NCBI GenBank assembly: GCA_016720395.1
Contig: JADKKR010000016.1
Location: 1 to 22,849 of the forward strand
DNA: 22,849 nucleotides
Direction of reading: 5' to 3'
From: Geobacteraceae bacterium
GTDB taxonomy: Bacteria; Desulfobacterota; Desulfuromonadia; Geobacterales; Pseudopelobacteraceae
The translations under genes and the position numbers were made by a program. Below, one piece after another: positions 1 through 10,251 of the stretch. A model generated the notes under the pieces. It was not told the origin of the DNA, did no database searches, and worked only from the letters and a program-made list of their open reading frames with translations. Within the stretch, counting starts at the first letter, position 1; each line of letters opens with the position of its first letter.

Positions 1-1360
1 GAGCATGGACAGGGGGCGGGTCACTGCATATTCTGCGATAACCGCGAGAACGCCCGTCCGATGAATGCCTCTGAGATAAAACGGCGCGGTCCGTAAACCT
101 TTCGCCTGCCCTGCCATTCCAAGGCAGGCGACCGATCTACTGAAAGGAATAAATCTGCGTGCATTGGATGACTTCTACATCGCCATTTCTGTCTGCTCCT
201 TTCAGTTCGGAGGCTATGGCGGCACACGGTGGACTTGTGTGTGGATCCTGTCACCGCCCTGGCCGGAGGTTGTTCTGTTGTAACGGCTGTTCGTGCATTC
301 TCAAGCCTGGCAGATGGTTGTGTCGTGTGCCACAGGGGCTATGGCAGGATCTTTTGATCAGTCCATGGCGTACAGGAAGGTGAAAAGCAGTTTGTTCAGC
401 GCAGCTTATGCACGTGTTGATTCGGGATTCTGGGAGAAGAATTGGTGTCCCTGCCACCTCAAGAGCCGCCTGGACTGCCACGACAAAGGTGAACTGAAAA
501 CTGACCGTGGCGGCATGCCAGAGATGTCACAAAGGATACATACCGGCTGGGAATTACCGGGTTGACCGTGGAAGACAATTATGCGTTATCAGCGCGGTCT
601 CGCCATCAATGACGAGACTTTCCCGGAAATGCTGCCTGATGTTCATTCACGGGCCGGATTGACCTGCGGCGACTGCCACTCCATGAGCAGTCTGTCGCAG
701 GGGAAAAATCATCGTGCTGGGTCTGTATCGACCGTCACAAACTGGACTTGAAGATTCTTGAACACCGGATATCAGTTCACATGGAGCGTCTGGAGTGTTA
801 CGCCTGCCATTCTGCCTGGGGCGCACAGGAATACGCCACATTTTTTCTCCGCTTCGCGACCCGAAGATGAAAACACTTGACCAAGCTGTCGATCCAAGTT
901 AGCATTACCTGCGCAGCTCCTACCTCAGGAAGCAGGATGCGCCGCCGCTCGATATTAACGACAGGGGCGCATCGAGCCCGATCAGGCCACTGTTTATCGC
1001 CTACCACTGGATATCATGTTTGCCCGCAACGGTGGCCCGGAGAACACACTGCTGGTCGCCGAGTGGCGCGCCTGGTTTCCGCATACGGTCCAGCGCGGCA
1101 GCGTGACCTGTGAGCGGTGTCACGATAACCCGGCCCGGTTCCTGCTGGAACCAGAGGCCAGTCGAATCTGTTCAGCCGAAAAAGGACCGTCTGCAGTTAG
1201 AATCGTTCTGGGTCCAGGAAGGCCAACGGATGGTCAACGGCAGTTCGACGTCCGCCAACCGCTATCTGAAGATGAGCCGAAAAGTCCGGCCTACACAAAG
1301 GCAGCTACATCGAAAAATGGAAACATTGCTAATCACGTCGAAAGTTCATCACGACCCTAA
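1..1360 (+). pseudogene. Broken multiheme c-type cytochrome (ExtM/N-like), 5' end outside window
   Basis: Scattered over all three forward frames are heme-binding motifs of one or two periplasmic multiheme cytochromes: CIFCD (near 32-46, ligand His replaced), CGSCH (240-254), CVVCH (319-333), a shortened CPCH near 446, CQRCH (516-530), CGDCH (665-679), CYACH (796-810) and CERCH (1109-1123). The tail from about 1016 (FFPHTVQRG-like, then CERCHDNPARFLLE) resembles Geobacter cytochromes encoded next to Rieske/cytochrome b genes. No frame stays open for more than about 115 codons, so many indels are needed to restore it. The product would pass electrons across the periplasm or outer surface. The end is uncertain: a stop at 1330-1332 or at 1358-1360 depending on frame. 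The link to the ext selenite/tellurite cluster is inferred from gene order only. Confidence 0.7.
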
Positions 1361-1705
1361 CCCCGGCCTTCTGTTTCGCTGGGCTTACTCTGGCGCTACC
1401 TGTCGCCGCCGGCCGTTTCACGCCGCCGGGTTGTGGCACGGGTAACCATGATTGATATACCAGCCGAAGGAGCACCGGTCTTTCTACAGGAACGGCTGGG
1501 CGCTGATGCGGGAAGGTGATAACCTTCAGCTCTGACCTGGTCTGCACCAACTGGAGTGCACCGTGACGGTCACCTGTAGCGGGTTGTCCTGCCCTGTCAT
1601 GGCAGTCGCTTCGATCGGCAGGGGAGAGGCTGAACGGGCTGGCTGACCGTTCTCCGGGCAGGCTGAAGGTTGAGGAGCATGACGAAGACCGAGGTCGTGA
1701 CATAA
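1317..1705 (+). pseudogene. Broken Tat-exported Rieske [2Fe-2S] protein (ExtO-like)
   Basis: A twin-arginine signal is visible at about 1333-1350 (SRRKFI, followed by a hydrophobic stretch ending near LALPVAAG). The Rieske centre is spread over two frames: CTNLECT-like sequence near 1541-1560 after restoring one lost base, and CPCHGSRFDRQG at about 1591-1625, giving both Cys-x-His ligand pairs. The frame-corrected end (...EVVT, stop 1703-1705) overlaps the start of the following cytochrome b as TAATG. Family knowledge: Rieske subunits carry electrons between quinol at a b-type cytochrome and a c-type cytochrome. At least three frameshifts break the gene as read. Its position between a multiheme cytochrome and cytochrome b matches ExtO of Geobacter selenite/tellurite operons, but the substrate is not shown by the sequence. 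Confidence 0.72.
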
Positions 1706-2721
1706 TGGTATCTGACTTTCTCAAACATCTCTTTCCCGCGTGGTGCTGGAACGGAACCCGCGCCTCAGCTACACCTTCTGCTCAGGCTGGCCTTCAGCGC
1801 TTTTCTCTGGTTATGCTGGCCAGCGGGATGCCGCTGCTGGTCTATTACCAGCCGACACCGGAGCGGCCTTCAATTCGATCCTGTTCCTGAATCAGCGGTG
1901 TGGGGCGGTAAATACCTGCGCAGTCTGCACCGCCTGACATCTCATTTTCTGCCGATCCTGCTGTTTCTCCATATGCTCCTGTTGTCCTGACCGGCGCCTA
2001 TCAGCGCCCGCGCCAGCTTAACCGGGTTATCGGCATGCTCCTGCTGCTGCTGTGCGTCTTCGGAGGCCTATACCGGTTACCTGTTTCTACGGACAAGCGT
2101 TGGTCTACTGGGCCACCCAGACCGGCATGGAACTGTTGCTGACCGTTTCCCTCTCTTCGGGGGTCGGTCCGTGCATTGCTGGTGCCGGACGGCGTCGGTC
2201 AGCCGCCGTCACTGCTGCGTTTCTATGCCCTGCATGTCGTGGTGGTCCTGTCGGTATCACTGCTTTCCCTGCTGCATTTCTACCGGGTCAGGAAAACAAG
2301 GTGCTTCCCTACTTATGAAACCGGATCTGGGTCAAAAGCCCCCCCGCACTTTTTCCAACTGATCAGCCGCTCCTTCTGGCTGCTGATGACCGTCTGCAGA
2401 TGCTGGCGGCATTTGTCCCGGCCCCGCTGCAGACCGCCGCCGACCCGTCCCTCTACCCCAAACCGGTCAAATCGGCCTGGTTCCTGTTGTGGATTCAGGA
2501 GCTGGTCAGCTGGTCGCGTTTCATGATCTGGCCGGTGCTGCTGCTGCGTCTCGCCTGCTTTATGCTTCCCCGGCTGCCGACAGGTGCGCAGTCACCAGCT
2601 TGCTGGCTGCCGCCGGGCCAGCGGCTGATTTGATCAGTACGATCCTGGTCACCGCAGCGCCGCTGCTGCTTACCGTCATAAGTCTGTATTTTCGGGGGCG
2701 GATTGGTCGCTGGTTTTCTGA
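1705..2721 (+). pseudogene. Broken membrane cytochrome b (b/b6 type, ExtP-like)
   Basis: Frame-corrected translation gives a cytochrome b of about 340 residues. It starts MVSDFLKHLFP at the ATG overlapping the Rieske stop. The first heme-ligand helix (LHRLTSHFLPILLFLHM) is at about 1929-1975, followed by TGAYQRPRQLN and the typical YWATQTGMELLL near 2107-2140. The second histidine helix (RFYALHVVVVL...LLHFYRVRK) is at about 2219-2300. A C-terminal quinone-site half has APLQTAADPSLYPKPVKSAWFLLW near 2420-2495, and the end is FRG-ADWSLVF with stop 2719-2721. Roughly ten indels interrupt it. It would oxidise menaquinol in the inner membrane and feed the Rieske and c-type partners. The fused b6/subunit-IV layout is typical of Geobacter bc-type modules. 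Confidence 0.75.
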
Positions 2722-3582
2722 CTATCAAAGCGGCGGCAGCCATGGTTACTACACCCGCAAGTGGCCTGGCTTCCCGGCAGCTCTGCCAGTCATGCCACCC
2801 TGACCATTACGTCGAGCGCGGTGTCTGCATCAGCTGCCACCGGGGTAACCCTGCCTCCGGCCGCCGGAATATCGCCCACCAGCAGTCGATCGCCGGACGC
2901 TACGCCGCCTTTACCCTTGGCGACACAGAAACTCCGGACCGGTGAGCGCCTCATCGATCTTTGCGCCGCCGACGCCGCCACGTCATCGGCGATCGGGGAA
3001 CCGGCTCGGCCAATCTGGACCGGTCGTCGTTGGCAGGGCGCCCGGTGAGATGACCGAATCCATCTTGAACCCGGTAAAAATATGCCTGATTTCCGCATGG
3101 AGGCAATAGGCTGTCCTGCTGGTGAACGCTCTGCTGGCGGCATCCAGCCGTCGAAGGCCGCTTCCGGTGGCAACGCCAGGCTGTTCATTTTGATCGCACT
3201 CGGCACGGCAGGGGAGGATGTCTTCAGCAAAAGTGCGGATCATGCCATCGTGCACTGACGTCAGGTCTGGGCGCTTGGGACTGGGCGACGCGGGACCGAA
3301 TCTGTCGGGCCTGTCACCGTCTATCCGGAAACATTCAAAGACAGGTACCGCTGACTGAGCGCAATCTGGAGAACTGGCTGAAGAATCCCCCGGCGGATCA
3401 GGCCACAGAGCCGGATGCAGCCGGTTCAGTTGACTGAGCTTGAATTCAGGCAACTAATGGATATACTTACAGTGAAACAACCTCAAAAAACAACAGGAGG
3501 GTGGTATGCCGAGCGTTATTTTGATGCGGTGCCACAGCGGCAGAAACAGGTTCGTAGGTACCTGCCGGCCCCTTCAGTATGA
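2703..3582 (+). pseudogene. Broken periplasmic cytochrome c (ExtQ-like)
   Basis: The readable start (TTG 2703 or ATG 2742) gives a short hydrophobic leader and then CQSCHPDHYVERGVCISCHRG, two heme motifs. A third site near 2962-2985 reads RRRH where CRRCH is expected, and CGSCH lies at about 3233-3247. Frame-corrected sequence then continues through NLSG, ERNLENWLKNP and MQPVQLTELEFRQLMDIL, the usual cytochrome c C-terminal methionine region, and ends at the TGA 3580-3582. From 3412 to the stop a single frame is open, so the gene runs about 140 bases beyond the last obvious heme motif. It follows cytochrome b as in bc-type modules, where it would accept electrons from the Rieske subunit. Many frameshifts and at least one lost heme cysteine make it non-functional as read. 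Confidence 0.68.
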
Positions 3583-3700
3583 CCGCTGTACCTGCATGGC
3601 ATCACGTGTTGTTTCTGCTGTTCCGTTTTCAGCCGGCTGTGGCGACAAGAGACATATACGGTAACTGGTCTAACCGTTAAAAGATTCCGAAATTTCCGAG

Positions 3701-3730
3701 TTGACATTATATTTTTATATATATTATAAA
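3701..3730 (+). promoter_or_regulatory. Likely sigma-70 promoter of the efflux operon
   Basis: A perfect -35 box TTGACA (3701-3706) is followed after 18 bases by TATAAA (3725-3730), in an abruptly AT-rich stretch (about 3700-3740) just upstream of the TolC-like start at 3745. The box region contains an imperfect AT-rich inverted repeat (TTATA...TATAA, 3708-3730) that could be an operator for the ArsR regulator at the far end of the operon. A further palindrome, GAAATTTC, lies at 3689-3696. Operator assignment is inference. The rest of 3583-3744 shows nothing else. Confidence 0.6.
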
Positions 3731-3744
3731 AAAATATGTATTAA

Positions 3745-5093
3745 ATGAGCCATATACGATCAACCATGCTCTGGCTATCATCACGCTGGTCCTGTGTGCA
3801 ACATCGCCGTGGCAGAAACCTACCGCCTCAGTCTCAAAGATGCCATTGCTCTGTCACTGACAGGAACAATCTGGTGCGGTCAGCAGGTTTTGCAGCTGAC
3901 GCCGCACGCCAGGATGTCGCGATAACCACGGCCCGTTACTATCCGGGGGTTTCTTTGAGGAAGCCTTCGTCGCATCGAATGCGCCACGCAGACCTTCATG
4001 ATGAAACTTGATGAAGGTAGATTTTCCCAGAACGATTTCCAGATCGACAAGCCTCAACCATCCGCAGACCAGTCATGACTTCAGGACCGCCCTGACAATC
4101 CAGCAGCCGATCTACAATCCGTCAACATCGCCGGCCAGGGAGATGGCAGTCAAAGGAGTCTGAAAGCAGACCTTGGCTTACGATGCGGGCAAGGAGGATA
4201 CCGCCTTCCAGGTCTTCCGGCCCGTTCTGGAGGTGCAGAAGTCAAAGGCACAGCTGCGTGCCGTTGAGCAGGCCCTTGGAGACGCACGGGAGAATAAGCG
4301 CCTGGCAGCGGTTCGCACCGGAGCAGGGGTGGGGCTGAAGTCTGACGAACTCAGGGCACGAACGCATCTTGGCTCGGTCGAGCAGCAGTTCATAACGGCC
4401 GGCAACAATCTGATGCTGGCCAGGATGCAGCTGGCGAACGTGGTCGGCCTCAAGGAAGGCGACAGCATCGATATTACTGAATCCATCATCCCTCTTACTT
4501 CAGGCATGCCTCCCGAAGAGCTGGTCAAGGTGGCGCTGGAAAGCAGGAAAGACCTGAAGCAGTCCATGGTTGAGCTTGAAAAGAATGATGCCGCCTCCGG
4601 CTTGCGCGGAGTGGTTACCTGCCTTCTGTCGGGTCATTTGCAACCTACCAGATGAATTCAAAGGATACGCCCTTCGGCTCTGATAACGATTCATGGATTG
4701 CCGGCATCAGCCTCAAGTGGCAGCTGTTCGACGGATTCAAGCGCTACCATGAGAAGGATCGCGCAGTTGCAGCACGTTCCGCTGCGGCAGAGTTGCTGGA
4801 AGCCAGGCTGCGCGAGGTCAGGTACCGGGTCAGGGAAAGTGTCATGCGGCGCGAGGAAATGGGCAAGCGACTGGAAGTGGTGCGGAATTCCCTGGAGGAT
4901 GCCGAAGAAACCGTGCGGCTCCTGACCAGGCGCTTTGAGAATTCTCTGGCCACCATGGTCGAGCTGCTGGACGCACAGACGGCACTGAATCAGGTGCGGG
5001 CAGGGCCAGGTGGAGTCCGAGGCAAACTACTCTCTGGCCGGCGGTAATGTGTATTATTCTGCAGGGATATTCATGAAGGAGATGCTGAAATGA
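3745..5093 (+). pseudogene. TolC-family outer membrane efflux protein, frameshifted as read
   Basis: Frame-corrected translation gives a protein of about 450 residues: an N-terminal signal peptide (ALAIITLVLCATSP...VAE), then LSLKDAIALSLT, AADAARQDVAITTARYYPGV, the helical TolC repeat (4173-4610, VLEVQKSKAQLRAVEQALGD), a second repeat with WQLFDGFKRYHEKDRA and LLDAQTALNQVRA, and the end GIFMKEMLK with stop 5091-5093. These are hallmarks of the trimeric outer membrane channel of RND pumps. About six indels interrupt it, mostly near 3770-4150, 4600 and 5010. The stop overlaps the adaptor start as ATGA, which supports the corrected frame and suggests translational coupling. Substrate is unknown; partners are the adaptor and permease that follow. 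Confidence 0.8.
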
Positions 5094-6204
5094 AAAACAG
5101 ATTCCTGTTGGCCACCTTTCTCATGGCAGTATTCATGTTCGCCGGCTGCAGCAAGAAGAACTCTACCGATGAGACGAAAGCCGCCGTGCCTGCGGCTGTG
5201 GTGAAAGGGGTTCTGACAGAAACCGTCAAAACCGCCTCTGTCCCTGAAACCATGGAGGTCGTGGGCACAGTCCGTGCCCGAACCAGCGCAGTGGTTTCTG
5301 CACGCATATCCGGTGTTGTCAGCCTGCTGAAGGTACGGGAAGGTGACCGGGTAAAGAAGGACAGCTGCTTGCGCAGCTCGATGCCCAGGAGAATCAGGCG
5401 CATGCCGCTGGAGCGGCCGCAGGGGTCGAGGAAGCCGGGCGCGGCCTGGATGAAGCTCTGTCACGTAAACGGCTGTCTGATGCAACCTTCGAACGCTATC
5501 AGAACCTCTTCAAAGAACAGGCTATTACCCGCCAGGAATTCGATGTCAAGCAGACGGAACGCGATCTGGCCTCTCAGGCGGTTGCGCGTGCCGAAGCCCG
5601 TCTGCAGCAGGCCCGGGAAGGATCGCGGGCAGCATCCGCCATCGCCGGCTATACCAGGATCGTAGCCCCGCTTTCGGGTATCATAACCAGCAGGCAGGCT
5701 GACCTGGGTGCCACGGTATTTCCGGCCCAGCCGTTGATGACGATTGAAGACGAGGGGAGCTACCAGCTTGAACTGTCGGTGCCGGAGTCGATTGCGCTCT
5801 CCGTGAAACCGGGTACAGCCGTTCACGTTACACTGGATGCCGTGAATACATCGTTCAAGGCAAAGATCGCCGAAACAGTACCCTCTACTGATCCGGCCAG
5901 CCGCACCTTCATCGCTAAAATCCTGTTGGATCAAAAAGGACTCAAGTCCGGCATGTTCGGCCGGGGTGCCCTGAGCCTGGGAACCAGTGTCAACGGCACG
6001 CTGGTACCAAGGAAGGCCATTGTAGATCGGGGTGCGCTGACATCGATCTGGATCGTTGAAAAAGACGCCACCGCCCGCATGCGGTTAGTGAGGATCGGCA
6101 AAGCCGTCGGTGACAGGGTGGAGATTCTTTCAGGCCTCTCCGAAGGTGAGCGCATTGTTGTCGATGGCGTAGAGAAAGTCAGCGAAGGGTCAAAGGTGGA
6201 ATGA
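5090..6204 (+). CDS. RND periplasmic adaptor lipoprotein (HlyD/AcrA family), one frameshift
   Basis: The product starts with a lipoprotein signal (MKNRFLLATFLMAVFMFAGC, lipobox FAGC, acylated Cys at residue 20), so it is anchored in the membrane facing the periplasm. A first lipoyl half (VRARTSAVVSARISGVVSLLKVREGDRV), a coiled-coil hairpin (about 5400-5640), the second lipoyl half (IVAPLSGIITSRQADLGATV) and beta-barrel/membrane-proximal domains follow in membrane-fusion-protein order. One G is missing near 5359-5360 (KKDSC where KKGQLL is expected); restoring it gives 371 residues, a normal family length. It bridges the RND permease and the TolC-like channel. It overlaps the TolC-like gene by ATGA and ends four bases before the permease start. 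Confidence 0.88.
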
Positions 6205-6207
6205 GTC

Positions 6208-9200
6208 ATGGCCAACCTCGGCTTTGCAGGTAAAATTGCCCGCGCATTCATAAACTCGAAACTGACCCCGCTGATCGTAGGAGCATCCTTATTGCTGGGG
6301 CTCTTTGCTGTCAAGATGACCCCCCGCGAGGAAGAACCGCAGATCGTGGTGCCCATGGTGGATATCTACCTCCCCATGCCCGGTTCCACCCCGCAGGAGG
6401 TTCAGGAGCGGGTAGTCAAGCCTTTTGAGGCCAAATTGTGGGAGATCAAGGGGGTCGAGTACCTCTATTCCATGAGCCGGCCGGGCATGGGGATTATCAC
6501 CGTGCGCTTCCTGGTGGGACAGCCGATGGAGGAGTCGCTGGTCAAGCTCTACAACAAGGTCATGAGCAATCGCGGCGTTCTGCCGCCGGGTGCCGGTGAA
6601 CCGCTGGTGGTGCCGAAGTCCATCGACGACGTGCCGATCATGGCCCTGACGCTCTGGTCGGAACGTTATGACCATGGCACCCTGCGTACCCTGGCCAGGA
6701 AGTGGCCGATGAACTGAAGAAAAGCGAAAACAGCGCTGAGGTGGAGATCAAGGGAGGGCTGCCCCGCCAGCTGCGGGTGACTCTGGATGCCCCTCGTCTG
6801 GCCGGTTACGGTCTGTCCCCGCTGCAGGTGGCGGGAGCCCTTCAGAAGGGTAATGCTTCTCTGCCGTCGGGGTCATTTTCCGGTGCCGACAAGGAAACCA
6901 CCGTGGTGACCGGCGGCTTCCTTGACAGTGCCGATGCGGTAGAGCGAACGGTAGTTGGGGTCTACGGCAACAAGCCGGTCTACCTGAGTGACGTTGCGCA
7001 GATCCAGGACGGTGTTCAGGAACCGGAGGATTATGTCTTCATGGGCATGGGACCGGGAGCCGCCCATAAGAAGCTCACCGGGAAACCCCGGCAGGACTAT
7101 GCTGCGGTGACTATCTCCGTGGCAAAGAGGAAGGGGGCCAACGCCACCTGGGTAGCCGAGGACCTGGTAAGAAAGGTCGAGTCACTCAAGGGCAAGGTGA
7201 TCCCCTCCGATGTGCAGGTAACGATCACCCGCAACTACGGCGAGACCGCCAAGGAAAAGAACAATGAGCTGCTCTTTCACATGTTCCTGGCTGCCATCTC
7301 GGTCACGATCCTGATTGCGGTCTTCATGGGCTGGCGCGCAGGAGCAGTAGCCGCCATAGCCATCCCGGTCACCCTGGCGTTGACCATGTTGATCTTCTAC
7401 CTGATCGGCTACACCCTCAACCGGATCACGCTCTTCGCCCTGATCTTCTCCATCGGCATTCTGGTGGACGACGCCATCGTGGTGGTAGAGAACATCCACC
7501 GCTACTTTACCACTACGGTAATGAAGCCGCTGGATGCTGCCATCAAGGCGGTGGATGAGATCGGCAACCCCACGATGCTGGCCACTTTTGCCGTCATTGC
7601 CTCGATCCTGCCCATGGGGTTCGTGGGCGGCCTGATGGGCCCCTACATGCGCCCGATACCGGTCGGTGCCAGCATGGCCATGCTTTTCTCCATGCTGATA
7701 GCCTTTATCGTCACACCATACTTTGCCTTCCGTTTCATGAAGGGCGAGTCCCACCACGGCTCAGGTGAGGCACCGGAGGATTCCCGGCTTACGGCCTTTT
7801 ACCGTCTCTGGATGGGGCGCCTGATCCACGAGAAGGGTCTGCGCTACGGTTTCCTGTCCGCGGTGGTGGTCATGCTGCTGCTCTCCTGTTCCCTGATCCT
7901 GTTCAAGGCCGTGACGGTCAAGATGCTCCCCTTCGACAACAAGAACGAACTGCAGGTGATCATCGATGCCCCGGACGGAACGTCGCTGGAGCAGACCGCC
8001 CGCATAACCCGCGAGATGGGCGATGCCCTGCGTACGGTGCCGGAGGTGACTGATTTCCAAATGTATATCGGTACCAGCGCCCCGTTCAATTTCAACGGCC
8101 TGGTGCGTCATTATTACCTGCGCAAGGGCTCGAATCTGGCAGACATTCAGGTCAACCTGCTGCCCAAGGATCAGCGCAAGGATCAGTCCCACGCCATAGC
8201 CAAGCGCATCCGCCCGCTGGTCAAGTCCATCGCCGACAGGCATGGCGCCCGGGTCAAGGTGGCCGAGATTCCCCCCGGCCCGCCGGTACTCTCCACGCTG
8301 GTAGCCGAGATCTACGGCCCTGATGATGCCAGCCGCGCCGGCATTGCCGGCAAGGTCAGGGATATTCTCACCCGGACCGCCGGCGTTGTTGATGTGGATA
8401 TGTACCGTGAAGATGATCAGAAGAAAGTCACGTTTGCCGTGGACAGTGAAAAAGCAGCCCTCTCGGGCATTGCAGTAGAGGATGTCGCCCGTACACTATC
8501 CATCGCCCTGGGAGGACAGAATACCGGCATGCTGCATCTGCCCAGGGAAAAGGAGCCGGTCTATATACATCTCCGCCTGCCTGCCGGACAACGCAGTTCT
8601 GTGGCCGATCTCTCGTCGATCCAGGTCCCGGGTCAGAAGGGGAGTGTTCCGCTCTCCCAGCTGGTGAAGGTATCGACAGGCAGCGAAGAAAAGACCCTTT
8701 ACCGTAAAAACCTGAAGAACGTGGTCTATGTCATCGGCGATGTGGCCGGTGAGATCGAGGCCCCGGTCTATGCGATCCTCAAGATGCAGAAAGAAATTGC
8801 CGACCTGCCAACCCCGGACGGCTCGAAGATCGAAGTCCTGGCATCCCGGCAGCCTTGGAGCGAGGAAAAGATGGGCATGAAGTGGGACGGTGAATGGCAC
8901 ATCACCTACGAGGTATTCCGTGATCTGGGCATCGCTTTCGGTGCGGTTATGGTGCTGATCTATATCCTGGTGGTGGCCTGGTTCAAGGATTTCACCACAC
9001 CGCTGGTGATCATGGCCCCCATTCCGCTGACCCTGATCGGTATCCTGCCTGGCCATGCCATGTTCGGCGCCTTTTTTACCGCCACTTCCATGATAGGCTT
9101 CATCGCACTGGCAGGGATCATTGTGCGCAACTCGATTATCCTGATCGATTTTGCCGAGATGAAACGCCGCGAGGGAATGGCCCTGGACGAGGCCATAATA

Positions 9201-9428
9201 GAAGCCGGCGCGGTGCGTTTCCGCCCCATGCTGCTGACAGCTGCAGCAGTGGTGGTGGGAAGTTTCGTGATCGTCTTCGACCCGATATTCCAGGGCCTGG
9301 CCCTGGCCATGATGTTCGGGGAGATTGCATCGACCACCCTTTCCCGTGTTACAATCCCCATACTGTATTATATGGTACAGAGCTGGAAAGAGCGGCACCA
9401 TGCAGGAGAACCAAAGGAGACGATGTGA
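6208..9428 (+). CDS. RND efflux permease (AcrB/AcrD/AcrF family), one frameshift
   Basis: Inner-membrane proton-driven pump, 1073 residues once a missing G near 6702 is restored (as read, a 169-residue piece stops at 6717 and the rest is open to 9428). It has an N-terminal membrane helix, porter domain motifs, the TM4 proton-relay aspartates in GILVDDAIVVVENIHR (about 7459-7505), a second porter/docking half and a C-terminal helix bundle (GIIVRNSIILIDFAEM, then RFRPMLLTAAA). The TM10 position usually occupied by Lys in AcrB-like pumps seems to be Arg (VRN), seen in other members of this broad class. Substrate class cannot be told from sequence; the heavy-metal-pump glutamate motif is not evident. 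It lies in an operon with adaptor and channel upstream, and the next gene starts inside its stop codon. Confidence 0.93.
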
Positions 9429-9853
9429 TTTTCTGGTCGAAAAAAGCAAAACCTTCACTGGAAGGAATGGAAATGGCTGAAATATGCCAGCTGGAGGCTG
9501 AGGCGCTCTACCGGTCCGGCAGGTACCACTGTGCAGAAGCGGTACTGGAGGTCGTCAGGAAGCACTTTTCGCCCGGGACGCCGGAGTCGGTGGTGGGAAC
9601 GGTGTCAGGATTCGGCGGCGGTTCCGGGGCCGGATGTGTCTGCGGTGCGGTGTCGGGTGGCACGGTCGCGCTGGGAATGGTGCTGAACGATAAAAAAGCT
9701 ACCACGCACCTGACCAAGGAACTGCATACCTGGTTCAAGGAGAAGTACGGAGTCACCTGCTGCAAGACCATCCGCCAGACCCACAAAGGGGCCTGTCCGG
9801 TCCTGACCGGCGAGGTGGCGGGGAAAGTGGCCGAGATGCTGGGAAGGAAATAA
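9425..9853 (+). CDS. C_GCAxxG_C_C family redox/cysteine protein
   Basis: A 142-residue soluble protein. The GTG start at 9425 overlaps the RND stop and has a good Shine-Dalgarno sequence (AAGGAG) six bases upstream; an ATG at 9467 is a weaker alternative. An early Cys (YHCAEAVLEVV), then GAGCVCGAVSGGTVALGM and CCKTIRQTHKGACPVLTGEVA, make up the cysteine pattern that names the C_GCAxxG_C_C family. Members are small proteins thought to bind metal or carry out redox chemistry; no reaction is firmly known to me. Translational coupling to the pump suggests its job is tied to efflux. No signal peptide is visible, so it is probably cytoplasmic. Confidence 0.85.
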   Translation: MIFWSKKAKPSLEGMEMAEICQLEAEALYRSGRYHCAEAVLEVVRKHFSPGTPESVVGTVSGFGGGSGAGCVCGAVSGGTVALGMVLNDKKATTHLTKELHTWFKEKYGVTCCKTIRQTHKGACPVLTGEVAGKVAEMLGRK

Positions 9854-9865
9854 AAAGCGAACACT

Positions 9866-9961
9866 TTTTCGCAATATCTGCGCATATCTTCGGGATTCCT
9901 TGTGCGGCGTAGCGTTGCTAGGCCTCCGCGCAATCCCTTGACATCCTTGATCTTGCGAAAA
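9866..9961 (+). repeat. Long palindromic repeat, copy A
   Basis: Nested inverted repeat: outer arms TTTTCGCAA (9866-9874) and TTGCGAAAA (9953-9961), middle arms GGGATT (9892-9897) and AATCCC (9932-9937), inner arms GGCGTAGC (9906-9913) and GCTAGGCC (9917-9924, one mismatch) around a 3-base loop. It shares unpaired segments GCGcAtaTCTTCG and TTGACAtCCTTG with copies B and C. It lies between the C_GCAxxG gene and the DUF2892 gene. The TTGACA here might also act as a -35 box, though no good -10 follows. The remaining bases up to 10026 hold only the next gene's ribosome binding site. Confidence 0.8.
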
Positions 9962-10026
9962 TTGCCCACTTCTGGAAAATGGAATGGCTTGATCTGCTGT
10001 AAATTTTTTATAAAGGAGACGTACAT

Positions 10027-10251
10027 ATGAAAGAAGAATTCTACATCGAGCGCATTGTCCGTATCGTGGCCGGGACGTTTGTCATGATCTCGCTGCTGCT
10101 GGCGCATTTCCACTCGCCCAACTGGCTCTGGTTCACCGGCTTCGTCGGGCTTAACCTGTTCCAGTCCGGCTTCACCCAGTTCTGCCCGATGTTTAACATT
10201 CTGGCTAAAATGGGTGTGCCCCGTTTCCCGGGCAGTACGTGCTGTAAATGA
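10027..10251 (+). CDS. DUF2892 (YgaP-like transmembrane domain) protein
   Basis: A 74-residue inner-membrane protein with two hydrophobic segments (about residues 14-27 and 33-47) and the family signature GLNLFQSGFTQFCPMFNILAKMGV, matching the transmembrane domain of E. coli YgaP, which in that protein is fused to a rhodanese. Here the rhodanese is separate and encoded two genes downstream. A strong ribosome binding site (AAAGGAGA, seven bases before ATG) supports the start. The stop overlaps the next ATG as ATGA. The Cys in the signature and the CC near the C terminus could handle sulfane sulfur, but that is inference. Confidence 0.85.
   Translation: MKEEFYIERIVRIVAGTFVMISLLLAHFHSPNWLWFTGFVGLNLFQSGFTQFCPMFNILAKMGVPRFPGSTCCK

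Noticed and set aside
3506..3664. 52-codon cysteine-containing reading frame with a perfect AGGAGG seven bases upstream
   Set aside because: Another frame over the same bases continues the cytochrome c C terminus (ELEFRQLMDIL through to the stop 3580-3582), so the SD-like sequence is inside that gene.
8496..9458. 320-codon open frame on the minus strand
   Set aside because: It lies fully opposite the well-supported RND permease and has low-complexity His/Gln-rich content typical of an antisense shadow.
9508..10113. 201-codon minus-strand open frame spanning the C_GCAxxG gene and repeat A
   Set aside because: It is opposite a clear family gene and runs through the palindromic repeat; no start signal or motif.
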